DNA of 64,000 nucleotides from Sporofaciens musculi (GTDB lineage Bacteria; Bacillota; Clostridia; Lachnospirales; Lachnospiraceae), in contig NZ_WUQX01000001.1 of the NCBI RefSeq assembly GCF_009830285.1, forward strand, positions 1,550,501 to 1,614,500, given 5' to 3'. The notes under the pieces were generated by a model. The model saw nothing but the letters and a program-made list of their open reading frames with translations. It did no database searches and was not told the DNA's origin. A program made the position numbers and the translations under genes. Position 1 is the first letter of the stretch; each line of letters starts with the position of its first letter. This document shows, piece by piece, positions 8,506 to 17,411 of the stretch.

Positions 8506-9489
8506 ATGGCTAATGGAATTTGTGTTTATGCAGAAAGTTATAAGGGTAAATTAGAGCCGGTAGCTGCAGAACTGGTTTCAGCGGCTAAGGAGTTAAAGAA
8601 GACGACTGGCGAGAAGATTCAGGCAATCGTTCTGGCAGAGGATACGGACGGTATCATAGCTGACCTTGACAAGCTTGGCGTGGAGGAGATTTACGCTGTA
8701 AAGGCGGGGCGCGACTGTTCCCAGCAGGATGACGCCGTAAGCAAGGCGATCGCAGAAATGCTTAAGAAGATTGACCCATCCAGTGTTCTGATTCCAGCGA
8801 CTCCAGAGGGACGTTCCATCTTTTCACGGGTGGCAATGAAGTTAGGCTGCGGCATGACGGCGGACTGTACGGAGGTTCTTGTGGGAACAAGGGAAGACGG
8901 TTCCTACTATATCAGGCAGAATAAGCCCTCCTTTGGTGAAAATGTTTTCGTAACGATTATCACGAGAGACGGGTACTATCCCCAGATGATGACCATAAGG
9001 CCAGGCGTGTATGCACCCCAGGAAGAATCGGCAGGCGGCCAGGCGAAGATAGAGTATTTTGATGATATCAAGGTTGGAGATTCCAAGATAGAGATTATTG
9101 AGGAGGCAGCAGCAGAGAACGAGACAGGAAGTATCCTTGGAGCAGAGGTCGTGGTAGTTGGCGGCAGAGGTGTTCTTGAGGATGATAACTTTGCCCTGCT
9201 TGAAAAATTTGCAGAAAAAGTTGGCGGAGCCATTGGCGGAACAAGGCCGATGGTAGATTCTGAGATGATTCCGTTTAATCACCAGATTGGGCAGACCGGC
9301 CTTACCATACGTCCGAAGATCTGTATTTCCTTTGGCGTGTCCGGTGCGATTCAGCACACGGAGGGCATTAAGGATACAAAGCTGTTCGTGGCGGTAAATA
9401 CGGATGAAGACGCGGCAATCTATGGTGTTGCTGATTATGGAATTACGGCTGACTTAAAGGATGTTTTGGAGAACTATCTGAAGCTTTAG
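8506..9489 (+). CDS. etfA: electron transfer flavoprotein alpha subunit
   Basis: A 327-residue EtfA. The C-terminal FAD-binding domain is clear: GGRGVLEDDNF, GGTRPMVDSEMIPF, QIGQTGLTIRPK, GVSGAIQHTEGI and a terminal VNTDEDAAIYGVADYGI. An earlier in-frame ATG at 8479 would overlap etfB by 23 bases. The ATG at 8506 is preferred because AAAGGAAAG lies just upstream and family members begin near MANGICVYAE. It is the last gene of the M20-DAO-ETF operon and is followed by a terminator. Confidence 0.92.
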   Translation: MANGICVYAESYKGKLEPVAAELVSAAKELKKTTGEKIQAIVLAEDTDGIIADLDKLGVEEIYAVKAGRDCSQQDDAVSKAIAEMLKKIDPSSVLIPATPEGRSIFSRVAMKLGCGMTADCTEVLVGTREDGSYYIRQNKPSFGENVFVTIITRDGYYPQMMTIRPGVYAPQEESAGGQAKIEYFDDIKVGDSKIEIIEEAAAENETGSILGAEVVVVGGRGVLEDDNFALLEKFAEKVGGAIGGTRPMVDSEMIPFNHQIGQTGLTIRPKICISFGVSGAIQHTEGIKDTKLFVAVNTDEDAAIYGVADYGITADLKDVLENYLKL

Positions 9490-9528
9490 AGAAGGTTTTT
9501 GCTGGTTTGATATGACGCCATAAGGTAG

Positions 9529-9579
9529 AAGGGAATTGTCAGGCGAAACTTATGATGCCGGTACAATTCCCTTTTCCTT
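9529..9579. terminator. terminator between etfA and allH (convergent genes)
   Basis: AAGGGAATTGT (9529-9539) pairs with ACAATTCCCTT (9563-9573), followed by a T-rich stretch; it lies between convergent genes and could serve both strands. Confidence 0.75.
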
Positions 9580-9594
9580 TTGGTATAAAAATAT

Positions 9595-10506
9595 TCAAAT
9601 ATGCGCAAGACTCCATAGGATACCGCAGAGGGTATCTGTACCAGAAGAGTGGCCCACTGTCTCAAAGGAGGTAAGGATTTCTTTGGGTGACGGCAGCTCA
9701 TACAAACGGTTCACCGGCAAGCTGAACTGGTTTTTAAGAGCGCAGGACAGAAAAGCGGCGCTGATGTCGATGGTATCGGTAAGCTTATCTGCCAGCATGT
9801 CCCTTAAGTGTTTTGCAAAGGGGTGGCCCGTACTGCCAGAGAGAAGAAAGCCTGCCAAAACCCCGCAGAGAAAATCGTCGCCGCTTGGAGTGAGGCCGGT
9901 TCCCAATCCCAGAAGACGGGTAAGCTCAAGGGCTGCCTGAGGATACTTTCTGTCAAGGATCAGGTTATTACATTGAAGAATATACCTCCTTGCAGCAGTC
10001 AGTACCAGGGATAAAGAGTCATCGGCATCCACATTCCAGTTGGCGAGAGGGTCAGGCATAAGCTGCCGGCCGGTATTGGCGCTAAATAAAGGTGCAAACC
10101 CGCCTGTATTTGCGTTTAAAATGGCTTCCTGGATACTGGCAGTAAGGGTGAGGCGCGAGGGTGTATCCAGTGGTTTTGACAGTTTCAGCTCGTAATATTC
10201 AGAAGCCCTGCAGGTGAAGCTGTAAGAAGGGCAGGGATTCCTTGCCGTATTACAGATGGTGAACCCGTCTTTGTGAAAGCGTACCTCGTCTCCGGTTTTT
10301 ACTGACAGTGTACTGAATTCATCAGCAGTAAGCTGGGAAATCAGGCTGATGGGGGACAAGGGTGAACGGTCTGTCTGTAAGGACAGAAGCTGTCTGCCGT
10401 TCGTAAGATTGATGGTTCGCCGGTATACAGAATGGACGGCTCCGGTTGTGAGTGCTTCCAGTATGCTTTTGGCATAATAGGATAATTGTTTAATCTGATA
10501 TTCCAT
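9595..10506 (-). CDS. allH: DUF2877 protein, oxamate carbamoyltransferase subunit AllH
   Basis: A 303-residue DUF2877 (YlbF/AllH-type) protein. The family signature GTGLTPSGDDFLCGVLAG is near residue 210. In E. coli this family is one of three components (AllF/FdrA, AllG/YlbE, AllH/YlbF) reported to make oxamate carbamoyltransferase, which converts oxalurate and phosphate to oxamate and carbamoyl phosphate. AllF and AllG are fused in one protein here (20.8 kb), so this gene supplies the third part. Unusually, it is on the opposite strand, about 10 kb from its partners and divergent from allB1, so co-regulation would run through the shared 10507-10786 intergenic region. The start has a GAAGGAG site. 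Confidence 0.8.
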   Translation of the reverse strand: MEYQIKQLSYYAKSILEALTTGAVHSVYRRTINLTNGRQLLSLQTDRSPLSPISLISQLTADEFSTLSVKTGDEVRFHKDGFTICNTARNPCPSYSFTCRASEYYELKLSKPLDTPSRLTLTASIQEAILNANTGGFAPLFSANTGRQLMPDPLANWNVDADDSLSLVLTAARRYILQCNNLILDRKYPQAALELTRLLGLGTGLTPSGDDFLCGVLAGFLLSGSTGHPFAKHLRDMLADKLTDTIDISAAFLSCALKNQFSLPVNRLYELPSPKEILTSFETVGHSSGTDTLCGILWSLAHI

Positions 10507-10702
10507 GGTAAGTCTCCTTCAATGAGTCGTATTTTGCCAGTCTTTTGTATATGGTATCAGAGAACGCAGAAAATTACAATCATAAAGAATTAAAATCTGG
10601 TTTAGAATTTTAGTGCATAGTGATAATGTATTAATGATAAAAAGAGGATGGTTTTGTGAAAACTACACAAAAATGGTGGAAGATATTCTCTGTTTTGTGC
10701 TA

Positions 10703-10759
10703 TTGTGATTTATTTCATTTTAGATTAAAATAGTATACAGATAGTTAAAATGTGGTTGA
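10703..10759 (+). promoter_or_regulatory. allB promoter and PucR-box-like element
   Basis: TTGTGA (10703-10708) and TAAAAT (10726-10731) are 17 bases apart, a plausible sigma-A promoter. Just downstream, 10747-10759 reads AAAATGTGGTTGA. This shares AAAA-N3-GGTTGA with sites at 18469-18481 and 18697-18709 and resembles the B. subtilis PucR box (WWWCNTTGGTTAA, from memory). Lying beyond the -10, it would fit repression. The remainder of the 280-base gap is AT-rich with nothing else clear. Confidence 0.5.
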
Positions 10760-10786
10760 CCGGTAAATTATTTTAGGAGGTATGTT

Positions 10787-12190
10787 ATGTATGATTTAGT
10801 GATTAGAAACGGCAGGCTTGTGACTCCGGATCGTATCTACGAGGCAGATATTGCGATTCAGGACGGCAAGTATGCGGCTTTCCTGGCAGCAGGAACGAAG
10901 GCAGAGGCGAAGGAAACCATTGATGCCAAGGGAAATTATGTATTTCCAGGCATTATCGACTGCCATGCACATTTGAATGAGCCAGGTTTTGAGTACAGAG
11001 AAGATTTTGAGACAGGCTCCCGCGCGGCGGCGGTTGCAGGCTGTACAACGTTAATCGATATGCCGCTTAATAACGACCCCTCTTTGATGAACAAAGAGAT
11101 TTTTGATCTGAAGATGGGTAAGATCAGCAAGCACTCTGTTATTGATTATGCGTTATGGGGCGGGCTTGTAGGCGACTATGACGATAAGCCGGATTCTGTA
11201 AAGAACAACATGAATGACCTAGTAGACCTGCACAACTGCGGCGTTGCGGCGTTTAAGGGCTTTACATGCCCCAACGGAAACCTTTTCCCTACTGTAAACA
11301 TGGGAAATGTGCGCAAGGCATTGGAGGTCTTAAAACCATATAACGCACTGTGCGGCTTCCATTGTGAAGAGTACGGCCAGGTATTGGAGAGAGAGAAAGA
11401 GGCCAAGGCAAAAGAAGGCCGGACCAATGAGCAGAAGATTCGTGATTTCTTAGACTCCCATGACGTCTGGACAGAGTATGTTGCTACTAAGAATGTCATT
11501 GACATGGCAAGGGCAACTGGCGGACGCGTACATATCTGTCATGTGAGCCATCCCATGGTAGCTCAGGTTGTGAAGGACGCTATCCATGAAGGGCTCCCCA
11601 TTACGGCAGAGACTTGCCCTCACTATCTTGGTTTTACAGAGGACTTCGTGTTCGAGAAGGGCGCTCCGGCAAAATGTACGCCTCCGATGCGTACAAAAGA
11701 GGATATGGAGAAGATGTGGGATTATGTCCTTGACGGGACCTTGTCATGCGTAGGAAGCGACCATTCTCCGGCGGCTGATGAGGAGAAGGACAATGCCACC
11801 AAGGATATCTGGCATGCGTGGGGCGGCCTTAATGCAATCCAGTTCTTCCTTCCGATGATGTTTGATATGGTTGTGAATAAGAAGGGATTAAGTCCTACTT
11901 TGATTGCTAAGGTGATGGACTATAATCCGGCTAAGATTTTCGGACTGTATGGACGTAAGGGCGCTTTTGAGCTTGGATTTGACGGCGACGTGGTAATCGT
12001 AGACCCTAATAAGGCATGGAAGGTTGACCAGACAAAGCTTCTGACAAAGGGACACGTATCCTGCTTCGACGGACAGGAAGGCAAAGGCGCGCCTACATGT
12101 ACGATTATTCGAGGTAAGGTAGTGGCTTTAGACGGCATGTACAAAGAGGAAGCGGTAGGATATGGCGAGTATATCACACCGGTAAAATAA
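10787..12190 (+). CDS. allB: allantoinase / cyclic amidohydrolase (copy 1)
   Basis: A 467-residue amidohydrolase of the allantoinase/dihydroorotase group. Metal ligands are visible as H60 and H62 (DCHAHLNEPG), the carboxylated-lysine candidate K157 (VAAFKGFTCP), His residues in HICHVSHP (249-256) and D325 in GSDHSPA. Allantoinase opens the hydantoin ring of allantoin to allantoate. The gene is followed after 15 bases by an NCS1 permease, then by a second allantoinase and a second permease. The two enzymes differ at the catalytic Asp loop (SPAADEEKD here, SPCSYDEKF in copy 2), so one may take another cyclic ureide. The start has TAGGAGGT. Confidence 0.85.
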   Translation: MYDLVIRNGRLVTPDRIYEADIAIQDGKYAAFLAAGTKAEAKETIDAKGNYVFPGIIDCHAHLNEPGFEYREDFETGSRAAAVAGCTTLIDMPLNNDPSLMNKEIFDLKMGKISKHSVIDYALWGGLVGDYDDKPDSVKNNMNDLVDLHNCGVAAFKGFTCPNGNLFPTVNMGNVRKALEVLKPYNALCGFHCEEYGQVLEREKEAKAKEGRTNEQKIRDFLDSHDVWTEYVATKNVIDMARATGGRVHICHVSHPMVAQVVKDAIHEGLPITAETCPHYLGFTEDFVFEKGAPAKCTPPMRTKEDMEKMWDYVLDGTLSCVGSDHSPAADEEKDNATKDIWHAWGGLNAIQFFLPMMFDMVVNKKGLSPTLIAKVMDYNPAKIFGLYGRKGAFELGFDGDVVIVDPNKAWKVDQTKLLTKGHVSCFDGQEGKGAPTCTIIRGKVVALDGMYKEEAVGYGEYITPVK

Positions 12191-12205
12191 TAAAGGAGAG
12201 AGATT

Positions 12206-13561
12206 ATGGGTGATGTAAACAATGAAAAGAAAGAGGCAAGCTCATTAGCTCCAATTAAGCCTCAAGACCGTATCATGAGCTGGGGGTCCAACACGATGCT
12301 CTGGCTTGGCGGATGTATTTCCATCGGAACGCTGACCATGGGAAGCGCCCAGCTTGAGAAGGGCTTGAATCTGATTCAGTTGTTCCTTGCAGTATTTATT
12401 GGTTCGCTGATTCTAATTATCGGTATTGCGGCCAACGATCAGTTCAGTTATAAGACGGGTGCTCCTTATGCGATTCAGCTAAAGAGTGCGTTTGGAACAA
12501 AGGGAAGCTCGATTCCGGTATTGATTCGAGGACTTCCGGCTATCGTATGGTATGGCTTCCAGACATGGCTTGGAGGCGCGGCTCTTAACAATATTTCCAT
12601 CGTGTTCTTTGGGTTTGACAATATCTGGGTATTTTTTATCTTGTTCCAGTTAATCCAGATTTTGTTATCCATCAAGGGCTTCCAGGGAGCAAAATGGGTA
12701 GGAAATATCGGCGGTGTGGTAATTTCTATCGCTATGATTTATCTGTTATATATCTGTATCTCACAGTACGGCGACGTAATTGGCGACAAGCTGATGAGCC
12801 ACGGCGGAACCTGGGGGATGCCCTTTATCGGCGCTGTGATCGCTTTCTTCGGTAACAGTACGACGGTTATGTTAAATGCAGGAGATTATTCACGTGAGAT
12901 GAAGGCAGGATACACCTCCGTAGCCCGTGGGGCGTCTTACTTCTGCGCTATGGTTCCTGCAACCGTATTGCTGGGACTCATTGGCGCTATGGCTTCCACA
13001 GCTACCGGTATCGCCAATCCGATTAATGCATTTGCGCAGATGGTAGACAACAAGATTGTCCTTCTGGTAACGTTAGGCTTCATCATCTTTGCTCAGTTGT
13101 CCACCAACCTTGCAAGTAATGTTATCCCGCCAGCATATGCGTTCATGGATGTATTTAAGATCAAGCACAGGACAGCCGTTATTATCGTTGGTATCCTTGC
13201 GGTAGCTACCTGCCCGTGGATTCTGACAAACGACAGCTCAGCGGCAGGGCTTGACCTGTTCGTTAAGATTTACTCCGCATTCTTCGCACCGATTTTTGCG
13301 GTACTGATTACAGACTTCTTCATTCTTCATAAGAGAAATGTATCCGAGGAGGTATTGAAGGATCTGTATAATGACAGCGGAAACCATGCGGGCATTAACT
13401 GGGCGGCGATTATCGCAATCGCTGTGGGCGCGGTTATCGGTCTGATTAATGTAAATATTTCATTCTTTACAGCAACTATTCCGACAGGGCTTGTATTCTA
13501 CTTCTTAATGAAAAAGATGCCGTCCTGCGAGCGGTTCAGAAAAGGAACAACGTTGGAGTAA
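12206..13561 (+). CDS. NCS1-family allantoin/purine permease (copy 1)
   Basis: A 451-residue NCS1 (nucleobase:cation symporter-1) transporter with about 12 membrane segments. The family features RGLPAIVWYGFQTWLGG, near residues 110-126, and a conserved AGDYSRE segment in the middle are present. It lies directly behind allB1 with an AAAGGAGAG ribosome site. It is most similar in layout to allantoin/uracil permeases (AllW/PucI type), so allantoin or a related hydantoin is the likely cargo. The C-terminal half resembles the second copy closely, suggesting an ancient tandem duplication. Confidence 0.85.
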   Translation: MGDVNNEKKEASSLAPIKPQDRIMSWGSNTMLWLGGCISIGTLTMGSAQLEKGLNLIQLFLAVFIGSLILIIGIAANDQFSYKTGAPYAIQLKSAFGTKGSSIPVLIRGLPAIVWYGFQTWLGGAALNNISIVFFGFDNIWVFFILFQLIQILLSIKGFQGAKWVGNIGGVVISIAMIYLLYICISQYGDVIGDKLMSHGGTWGMPFIGAVIAFFGNSTTVMLNAGDYSREMKAGYTSVARGASYFCAMVPATVLLGLIGAMASTATGIANPINAFAQMVDNKIVLLVTLGFIIFAQLSTNLASNVIPPAYAFMDVFKIKHRTAVIIVGILAVATCPWILTNDSSAAGLDLFVKIYSAFFAPIFAVLITDFFILHKRNVSEEVLKDLYNDSGNHAGINWAAIIAIAVGAVIGLINVNISFFTATIPTGLVFYFLMKKMPSCERFRKGTTLE

Positions 13562-13577
13562 ACAGGAGGTATTGCTA

Positions 13578-14951
13578 ATGTATGATGTATTAGTTAAAAA
13601 TGGTAAGATTGTTACGGCAGATGCCGTAACAGAAGGTAATATAGCAATCAAAGAGGGCAGGATTGCCGCAGTTCTGACCAAAGGGGAAGAACCGGAGGCA
13701 ACAAATGTTATTGATGCGGCTGGAAAATATGTATTCCCAGGGGCAATCGATACCCATGCTCATTTAAACGATCCTGGTTTTGAGTGGCGTGAGGATTATG
13801 AACACGGTACGGCTGCCGCGGCTCTTGGCGGATATACCACGGTAATCGACATGCCTCTTCAGAACGACCCATGTATGACGGATGCGAAAGCATTTGACTT
13901 TAAAGAGAATAAGGTTTCTCCTAACGCATATGTTGATTACTGCTTCTGGGGCGGACTTACAAGTTATAATTTTGGAGACTTAAAGGATTTGGATGAGAAG
14001 GGCTGCGTATCCTTCAAGTCCTTCATCGGACCGGTTTCTCCGGATTATGAGTCGTTGAATTATGGTCAGGCAATGGAGGCCATGGACATGATCAAGGAGT
14101 TTGACGGACGGGCAGGCTTCCACTGTGAAGACTATGCGATTATTAAGAACCAGGAAAAGAGGATGAAGGAAGCCGGACGCAACGACTGGAAAGCCTTCCT
14201 TGAGTCCCGCCCTGTGGTTGCGGAGATTGTTGCTACTGACGCTATTATCGAGATTGCCAAGGCGACGGGATGTAAGGCGCATATCTGCCATGTTTCCCAT
14301 CCGGCGGTTGCAAAGAAGATTAAGGCGGCTCAGGACGAGGGGTACGATATTACGGCTGAGACCTGTACTCATTACCTGACCTTCAGCAATGAAGACGTAA
14401 TCGAGAAAGGACCTCTTTACAAGTGCGCGCCCATCCTTCAGCCAAAAGAGGCGGTAGAGGAGATGTGGGAGTATGTGAAGGCCGGCGTATTCAGCGGAAT
14501 CGCTTCCGACCATTCTCCATGCTCATATGACGAGAAATTTAACGAGATTCTTGGCAATAAGATTGAGACGGTATTCGACGTATGGGGCGGATGCTCAGGT
14601 ATCCAGAGCGGTTTCCAGGCGGCGTTCAGCGAGGGTGTTGTGAAGCGCGGCGTTTGCCCGACAGTGCTTGCTAATGCTATGTCCGTACTTCCGGCGAAGG
14701 CATTCGGCATCTATGGCAAGAAGGGCGACATTAAGCCAGGATTTGACGCAGACCTTTTGATTGTAGACCCGAATAAGGAGTGGGAGATTACAGAAGAATC
14801 CCTGCTGTATGTGAATAAGATTTCAGCTTTTGTGGGGCTGAAGGGCAAAGGTCTTCCGGTTATGACTCTTGTACGAGGAAATGTGATTGCCAAGGACGGT
14901 AAGGTTATTGCTAAGAAGGGTGTGGGCGAGCTGGTGAAGAAGCTTAAGTAA
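13578..14951 (+). CDS. allB: allantoinase / cyclic amidohydrolase (copy 2)
   Basis: A 457-residue paralogue of the upstream allantoinase, with the same ligands at matching positions: H60 and H62 (DTHAHLNDPG), K147 (VSFKSFIGP), HICHVSHP, and the Asp of ASDHSPC. The SDHSPC form is closer to classical AllB than copy 1. A TTG at 13572 is in frame, but ATG at 13578 is preferred because AGGAGGT ends 7 bases before it. It lies 16 bases behind permease 1 and is followed by a GC-rich hairpin (14965-14998) and then permease 2. Allantoin is the parsimonious substrate. One of the two copies probably handles a related ring such as another hydantoin or dihydropyrimidine, but sequence alone does not say which. 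Confidence 0.85.
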   Translation: MYDVLVKNGKIVTADAVTEGNIAIKEGRIAAVLTKGEEPEATNVIDAAGKYVFPGAIDTHAHLNDPGFEWREDYEHGTAAAALGGYTTVIDMPLQNDPCMTDAKAFDFKENKVSPNAYVDYCFWGGLTSYNFGDLKDLDEKGCVSFKSFIGPVSPDYESLNYGQAMEAMDMIKEFDGRAGFHCEDYAIIKNQEKRMKEAGRNDWKAFLESRPVVAEIVATDAIIEIAKATGCKAHICHVSHPAVAKKIKAAQDEGYDITAETCTHYLTFSNEDVIEKGPLYKCAPILQPKEAVEEMWEYVKAGVFSGIASDHSPCSYDEKFNEILGNKIETVFDVWGGCSGIQSGFQAAFSEGVVKRGVCPTVLANAMSVLPAKAFGIYGKKGDIKPGFDADLLIVDPNKEWEITEESLLYVNKISAFVGLKGKGLPVMTLVRGNVIAKDGKVIAKKGVGELVKKLK

Positions 14952-14964
14952 GGCGTGTGCTTTT

Positions 14965-14998
14965 GCGGCGGCAAAGCTTATATTGGCGGCTGCCGCCG
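14965..14998 (+). other. GC-rich hairpin between allB2 and permease 2
   Basis: GCGGCGGCA (14965-14973) faces TGCCGCCG (14991-14998) with no T-tract. It could modulate expression or mRNA stability inside the operon. Confidence 0.4.
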
Positions 14999-15029
14999 TG
15001 AAAGAGAATAAAAAGGAGAGAGTGAAAGT

Positions 15030-16391
15030 ATGAGTATAGTTGATAACAAAAACCTGAATCCGGACCTTGTTAAGAACGTGGATCCGGATCTTCAGCCAAC
15101 GCAAAAACGTATTATGGGAACCTTATCCTATGCGGCGAGTTTTATGGGCGGCTGTGTGTCTATCGGTACATTTTCCATGGGCGCAGGATTAATTGGCGCT
15201 CTGACGGTTACACAGGCGATTATCGCTATGGTGATCGGATGTCTGGTTATTGCAATCGCACTTGCGATTATCGGTGAGTGCGGCCATACCTATGGTATTC
15301 CCTTTACCGTGCAGTTAAGAAGCAGCTTCGGCACAACGGGCGTCAAGATTCCTGGTGTTCTTCGCGGGCTTCCGGCGATTGTATGGTTTGGCTTCCAGAG
15401 CTGGGTGGGCGCGGGCGCCATCAACAGTTGTATGAACATCCTGTTTGGGGTCAGCAACCTTCCGGTTGTGTACGCGTTGTTTACCCTTCTGCAGGTAGCC
15501 CTTGCAATTAAGGGATTTGAGGGGATTAAGTGGCTGGAGAATATTTCCTGCGTATTTATCATTGCAATCCTTGTGTATATGTTGTATGTGGTAAATACCC
15601 AGTTTGCATCTGAGATTGGGGACGTATTCTCAGGAATCAAAGGAACATGGGGTATGCCGTTCTGGGCTGCGACCACCTCCTTCCTTGGAATTTACTCTAC
15701 CATGATCATCAATGCGTCTGATTACTCACGTAATGCGACGGATGACATTAAGCCTGTAAAGGCAGCAAGCATCTATACAATCGCAATCCTTCCTGTAACG
15801 CTGTTCATGGGTCTGATTGGACTCCTTGTAACTGCCGCAACAGGAAACAGCGATCCGGTAGTGGTATTCTCTACCACAATGGGAAGCAAGTTCCTTACAA
15901 TCGTGACATTATTGTTCATCGCATTTGCCCAGGTTACGACCAACGTACTGAACAACATCGTGCCTCCGGCTTATGTATTGATGGAGTCCTTTAAGATGAA
16001 GTGGACCCATGCTACTGTACTTGTAGGTATCCTTTCTGCATGCGTAATGCCTTGGAAGCTGGTAACGGATGAGTCAGCGGCAGGACTGAATTTCTTTACA
16101 CAGTTCTATTCCGCATTCCTTGGACCAATCTTCGCTGTTATGGCTGTAGATTATTTTATCCTTCGCAAGAAGAAGCTGGATATTAACGATATGTATGATA
16201 AACAGGGATGCTTCAAGGGCATCAACTGGGCGGCGGTCATTGCAATCATTTTTGGTTCTCTGTGTTCTCTGCTGGTAATGCAGTTGTCTTGGTATGTGAG
16301 CCTGATTCCGACAGGAGTGGCTTATTATCTGCTGATGAAGATGATGCCGGCTTCGAAGCCGTTCTGTAAGGGAACGATTTTTGAAAAATAA
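15030..16391 (+). CDS. NCS1-family allantoin/purine permease (copy 2)
   Basis: A 453-residue NCS1 transporter, about 12 membrane segments, paralogous to the 12.2 kb gene. It has RGLPAIVWFGFQSWVGAG and an NASDYSRN segment where copy 1 has NAGDYSRE. Having one permease behind each allantoinase suggests two import-plus-hydrolysis modules for two related ureides, or high and low affinity forms. It ends the four-gene unit and is followed immediately by a very strong hairpin. Confidence 0.85.
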   Translation: MSIVDNKNLNPDLVKNVDPDLQPTQKRIMGTLSYAASFMGGCVSIGTFSMGAGLIGALTVTQAIIAMVIGCLVIAIALAIIGECGHTYGIPFTVQLRSSFGTTGVKIPGVLRGLPAIVWFGFQSWVGAGAINSCMNILFGVSNLPVVYALFTLLQVALAIKGFEGIKWLENISCVFIIAILVYMLYVVNTQFASEIGDVFSGIKGTWGMPFWAATTSFLGIYSTMIINASDYSRNATDDIKPVKAASIYTIAILPVTLFMGLIGLLVTAATGNSDPVVVFSTTMGSKFLTIVTLLFIAFAQVTTNVLNNIVPPAYVLMESFKMKWTHATVLVGILSACVMPWKLVTDESAAGLNFFTQFYSAFLGPIFAVMAVDYFILRKKKLDINDMYDKQGCFKGINWAAVIAIIFGSLCSLLVMQLSWYVSLIPTGVAYYLLMKMMPASKPFCKGTIFEK

Positions 16392-16405
16392 GACTTGGAT
16401 ATATT

Positions 16406-16465
16406 GCCCTGCACTATCGGTGAAGCCGTCTGGCTTCACCGATAGTGCAGGGCTGTTGACTTTTC
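16406..16465 (+). terminator. 22-bp perfect-stem terminator after permease 2
   Basis: A perfect 22-base inverted repeat (16406-16427 with 16432-16453) around a 4-base loop, followed by a short T-run. The next promoter's -35 (TTGACT, 16456-16461) begins just past the stem. Confidence 0.85.
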
Positions 16466-16561
16466 TGGCAGTTTCTGGTAGAATTTATACGATTCCTGAG
16501 AGAGTCTTCTCTCAGAAAGGATTATTTTATTTATCTGGAAATCATACGCAGTCTTCTGCGG
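16456..16561 (+). promoter_or_regulatory. promoter and hairpin leader of the DUF3990 gene
   Basis: TTGACT (16456-16461) and TAGAAT (16479-16484) are 17 bases apart, a near-consensus promoter. The leader then holds two small hairpins, CTGAGAGA/TCTCTCAG (16496-16515) and CGCAG/CTGCG near 16549-16561. Confidence 0.6.
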
Positions 16562-16602
16562 CAAATCCACGTAATAGTTAAAATTTAGGAAGAAAGGATG
16601 GC

Positions 16603-16668
16603 ATGAACATCCGAAAAAGATTGCATTTAATTGGCTCGGATGTTATACTCTGGGTAAGAGTAGTATGA
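16603..16668 (+). CDS. possible 21-codon leader ORF
   Basis: A 21-residue reading frame with AGGAAGAAAGGA upstream. Its TGA stop overlaps the ATG of the next gene as ATGA, so translation could be coupled. The product (basic, then hydrophobic) matches nothing I recognise. It may be a leader peptide, or a non-coding leader with a chance frame. Confidence 0.25.
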   Translation: MNIRKRLHLIGSDVILWVRVV

Positions 16669-17411
16669 AGAAAGAACAGATTGCAGAATTGTCAAAAAAG
16701 ACGGGCATATCCGTGAAGGAGCTGAACAGGCTCAACCGAGACAGATGGTATCACGGAACATCCTTTGAGGATGCCTGCAATATTGCGAAAGAGGGCGTAA
16801 TCGCCTCCTATAATCTGGGGGCTGAGCTGGATTTTGGGATGGGTTTTTATCTAACGGATACATACCAGAGAGCACAGGATTATGTCTCCAGAATACCTAT
16901 AATCAATCTTGACGGTACGATGACGAAGAGAACTGGCTGGGCAGTAGTGGAATTTGAATTTAATCCCTTCCATCTGTTGTTCATTGAAGAAAATACATAC
17001 CGATACAGATGCTTTCCAAAACATGACAATGAATTTGCACAGTTTACTTTTGAGAACCGTGTACATAACGTATATAATCAGAAGCCCCATGGATACGACC
17101 TTATATGGGGAGTGATGAGCGACAGTTTTCCGGATCAAGTAGTTCTGGATTACAGGAACTGTGTGGTGTCTTATGAGAGAGCGCTTGAATTACTAAAGAA
17201 GCCGAACAGTATGAGGCAGTTGTATATTGGGAACCAGAAGATATGCGATTTGCTTAGAATGACAGATATTCTGAAAAAGGAGGACAATTCATATGCGGAA
17301 AGTCTATACGGTAGAGAGCGAACTTGCGAATGCTTTGATTCTTTTTTCCAGCGGGAGATTAACGGTGGGACAGGCAAGGCAGAAGGCGAAGGAGATCGCC
17401 CCCAATTATGA
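16665..17411 (+). CDS. DUF3990-type protein, probable ADP-ribosyltransferase fold
   Basis: A 248-residue protein whose residues 20-170 match DUF3990, a family with ADP-ribosyltransferase-like features. WYHGTS holds the NAD-binding His-Gly-Thr, DFGMGFYLTD the second strand motif, and an FTFENRVHN segment supplies a candidate acidic residue. The first 20 residues look like a small HTH-like helix pair. The last 40 residues after NSYAES have odd composition and lie over the start of the next gene in another frame. They are probably read-through after a lost stop. DUF3990 genes in Firmicutes often sit beside tiny genes, which suggests a toxin-antitoxin or modification module. The activity is inferred only. 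Confidence 0.65.
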   Translation: MKKEQIAELSKKTGISVKELNRLNRDRWYHGTSFEDACNIAKEGVIASYNLGAELDFGMGFYLTDTYQRAQDYVSRIPIINLDGTMTKRTGWAVVEFEFNPFHLLFIEENTYRYRCFPKHDNEFAQFTFENRVHNVYNQKPHGYDLIWGVMSDSFPDQVVLDYRNCVVSYERALELLKKPNSMRQLYIGNQKICDLLRMTDILKKEDNSYAESLYGRERTCECFDSFFQREINGGTGKAEGEGDRPQL

